This document shows positions 5,712 through 6,009 of a DNA stretch of 6,009 nt, piece by piece. Origin of the DNA: an uncultured Sphingorhabdus sp. (lineage in GTDB: Bacteria > Pseudomonadota > Alphaproteobacteria > Sphingomonadales > Sphingomonadaceae). Each line of letters begins with the position of its first letter. Position 1 is the first letter of the stretch. The stretch covers positions 1 through 6,009 of the forward strand of contig CALMYW010000365.1 in the NCBI GenBank assembly GCA_937873665.1, read 5' to 3'. Under the pieces are notes generated by a model. It was not told the DNA's origin. It saw only the letters and a program-made list of their open reading frames with translations, and made no database searches. Both the position numbers and the translations under genes were made by a program.

Positions 5712-6009
5712 ACGAGCAAGACGACGAACAAGTTTGCCCCTGAGGTGCGTGAGCGGGCAGTTCGCCTGGTACTGGACCAGGAAGGCGAGCATCCATCCCG
5801 CTGGGCAGCGATCACCTCCATTGCTGCTATGATCGGTTGTTCCGGCCACACGCTGCTGGAGTGGGTGAAGAAGGCCGAGGTGAACAGCGGCAAGCGTGCC
5901 GGCGTTCCCACTGAGTTGGCGGACCGCTTGAAGGCGCTGGAACGCGAGAACCGAGAGCTGCGGCAGGCCAACGAGATCCTGCGCAAGGCGTCTGCATATT
6001 TTGCCCAGG
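5712..6009 (+). CDS. IS3-family transposase OrfA, 3' end beyond window, start codon apparently ACG
   Basis: OrfA is the DNA-binding part of the transposase, normally fused to the DDE-type OrfB by -1 frameshifting. The visible 99 residues follow the family: [20 protein letters not shown] at 2-21, a helix-turn-helix around 33-54 ([23 protein letters not shown]), and a leucine zipper with leucines at 69, 76, 83 and 90 leading to [13 protein letters not shown]. The frame is open from the TGA at 5694-5696 onward. No ATG, GTG or TTG lies where the family starts. The codon at the position of the usual methionine (before SKTTNKF) is ACG, 5712-5714, six bases after an AGGAAGGG site. The first standard start, GTG 5745, would drop eleven conserved residues. 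Either the ATG has mutated and the IS is crippled, or ACG initiates weakly. Confidence 0.85.

Larger units (their letters stand above)
1..6009. mobile_element. Probable integrative mobilizable/conjugative element (one end), interrupted by an IS3-family insertion
   Basis: The tRNA-Ser 3' end, P4-type integrase, MobF relaxase with an RHH partner, an oriT-like intergenic region and an SSB gene sit together in about 5.6 kb. These are the parts of an integrating element that moves by conjugative single-strand transfer. No type IV secretion, coupling protein or excisionase gene is visible. It could therefore be a mobilizable element using a helper, or one end of a full ICE whose transfer genes lie to the right. 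The outer limit is presumably at the tRNA on the left; the right limit is beyond the window. Confidence 0.6.
5659..6009 (+). mobile_element. IS3-family insertion sequence, left end (continues beyond the window)
   Basis: Left end is set at TGAACCGCCCCGGG..., which begins with the TG of IS3-family termini, is GC-rich in the family manner, and coincides exactly with the loss of ssb homology. A short leader with GAGAGGAAGGG precedes orfA. The 3 bp left of the end (GAC, 5656-5658) should be duplicated at the far end if the insertion is simple. OrfB and the right terminal repeat are outside the window. Confidence 0.88.

Noticed and set aside
5304..5849. A continuous 181-codon minus-strand frame that could be taken for one protein
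   Set aside because: Only its last 45 or so residues are SSB-like. The upstream part reads antisense through the IS terminus and orfA and through ssb in the wrong frame.
1..6009. CRISPR array, toxin-antitoxin pair or phage defence module
   Set aside because: No regularly spaced repeats, no toxin gene next to the RHH gene, and no defence-type enzyme domain in any supported gene.

Overview
The window is high in GC and its proteins look alphaproteobacterial. A sphingomonad (Sphingomonadales) host is my best guess, from family resemblance of the relaxase, integrase and transposase, and has not been tested. The window appears to be one end of an integrated mobilizable or conjugative element, later hit by an insertion sequence.

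Left end (1-212): the 3' half of a serine tRNA, with long variable arm, T arm, acceptor strand and encoded CCA. A 158-bp non-coding strip follows, with a 12-bp palindrome and three copies of GGGGGCA. Next is a P4-type tyrosine integrase (213-1499, + strand). tRNA 3' ends are the classic targets of this integrase family, so the tRNA/integrase junction probably marks an att site and the element edge.

Centre (1500-4733, minus strand): a two-gene operon. A small ribbon-helix-helix protein (101 aa) is followed 3 bp later by a TrwC/MobF relaxase-helicase (974 aa). The relaxase has its tyrosines, histidine triad and helicase motifs intact. The relaxase and integrase genes converge with no base between their stop codons. 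No coupling-protein (TrwB/TraD) gene lies between the two genes, unlike the R388 order trwA-trwB-trwC.

Right of the operon (4734-5303): about 500 bp without a gene, lower in GC and rich in nested inverted repeats and repeated TGACATCA motifs. This is where oriT is expected: immediately upstream of the relaxosome operon. A hairpin at 4963-4986 followed by GCCTGATTCTATTCCC resembles the arrangement of the R388 nic region. A perfect 17-bp inverted repeat at 5241-5276 is a likely terminator for the gene to its right.

Right end (5304-6009): a single-stranded DNA-binding protein gene (minus strand) that is broken twice. Its first codons are replaced by the left end of an IS3-family element at 5659, and it is frameshifted near 5440. 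The IS carries an orfA that runs off the window and seems to have lost its ATG start (ACG at the expected position).

How the parts would work together (inference): the integrase moves the element in and out of the tRNA-Ser gene. The RHH protein and MobF relaxase form a relaxosome on the intergenic oriT, nick it and pump out a single strand. The SSB would have protected single-stranded DNA but is now a pseudogene. Type IV secretion and coupling functions are not in this window.
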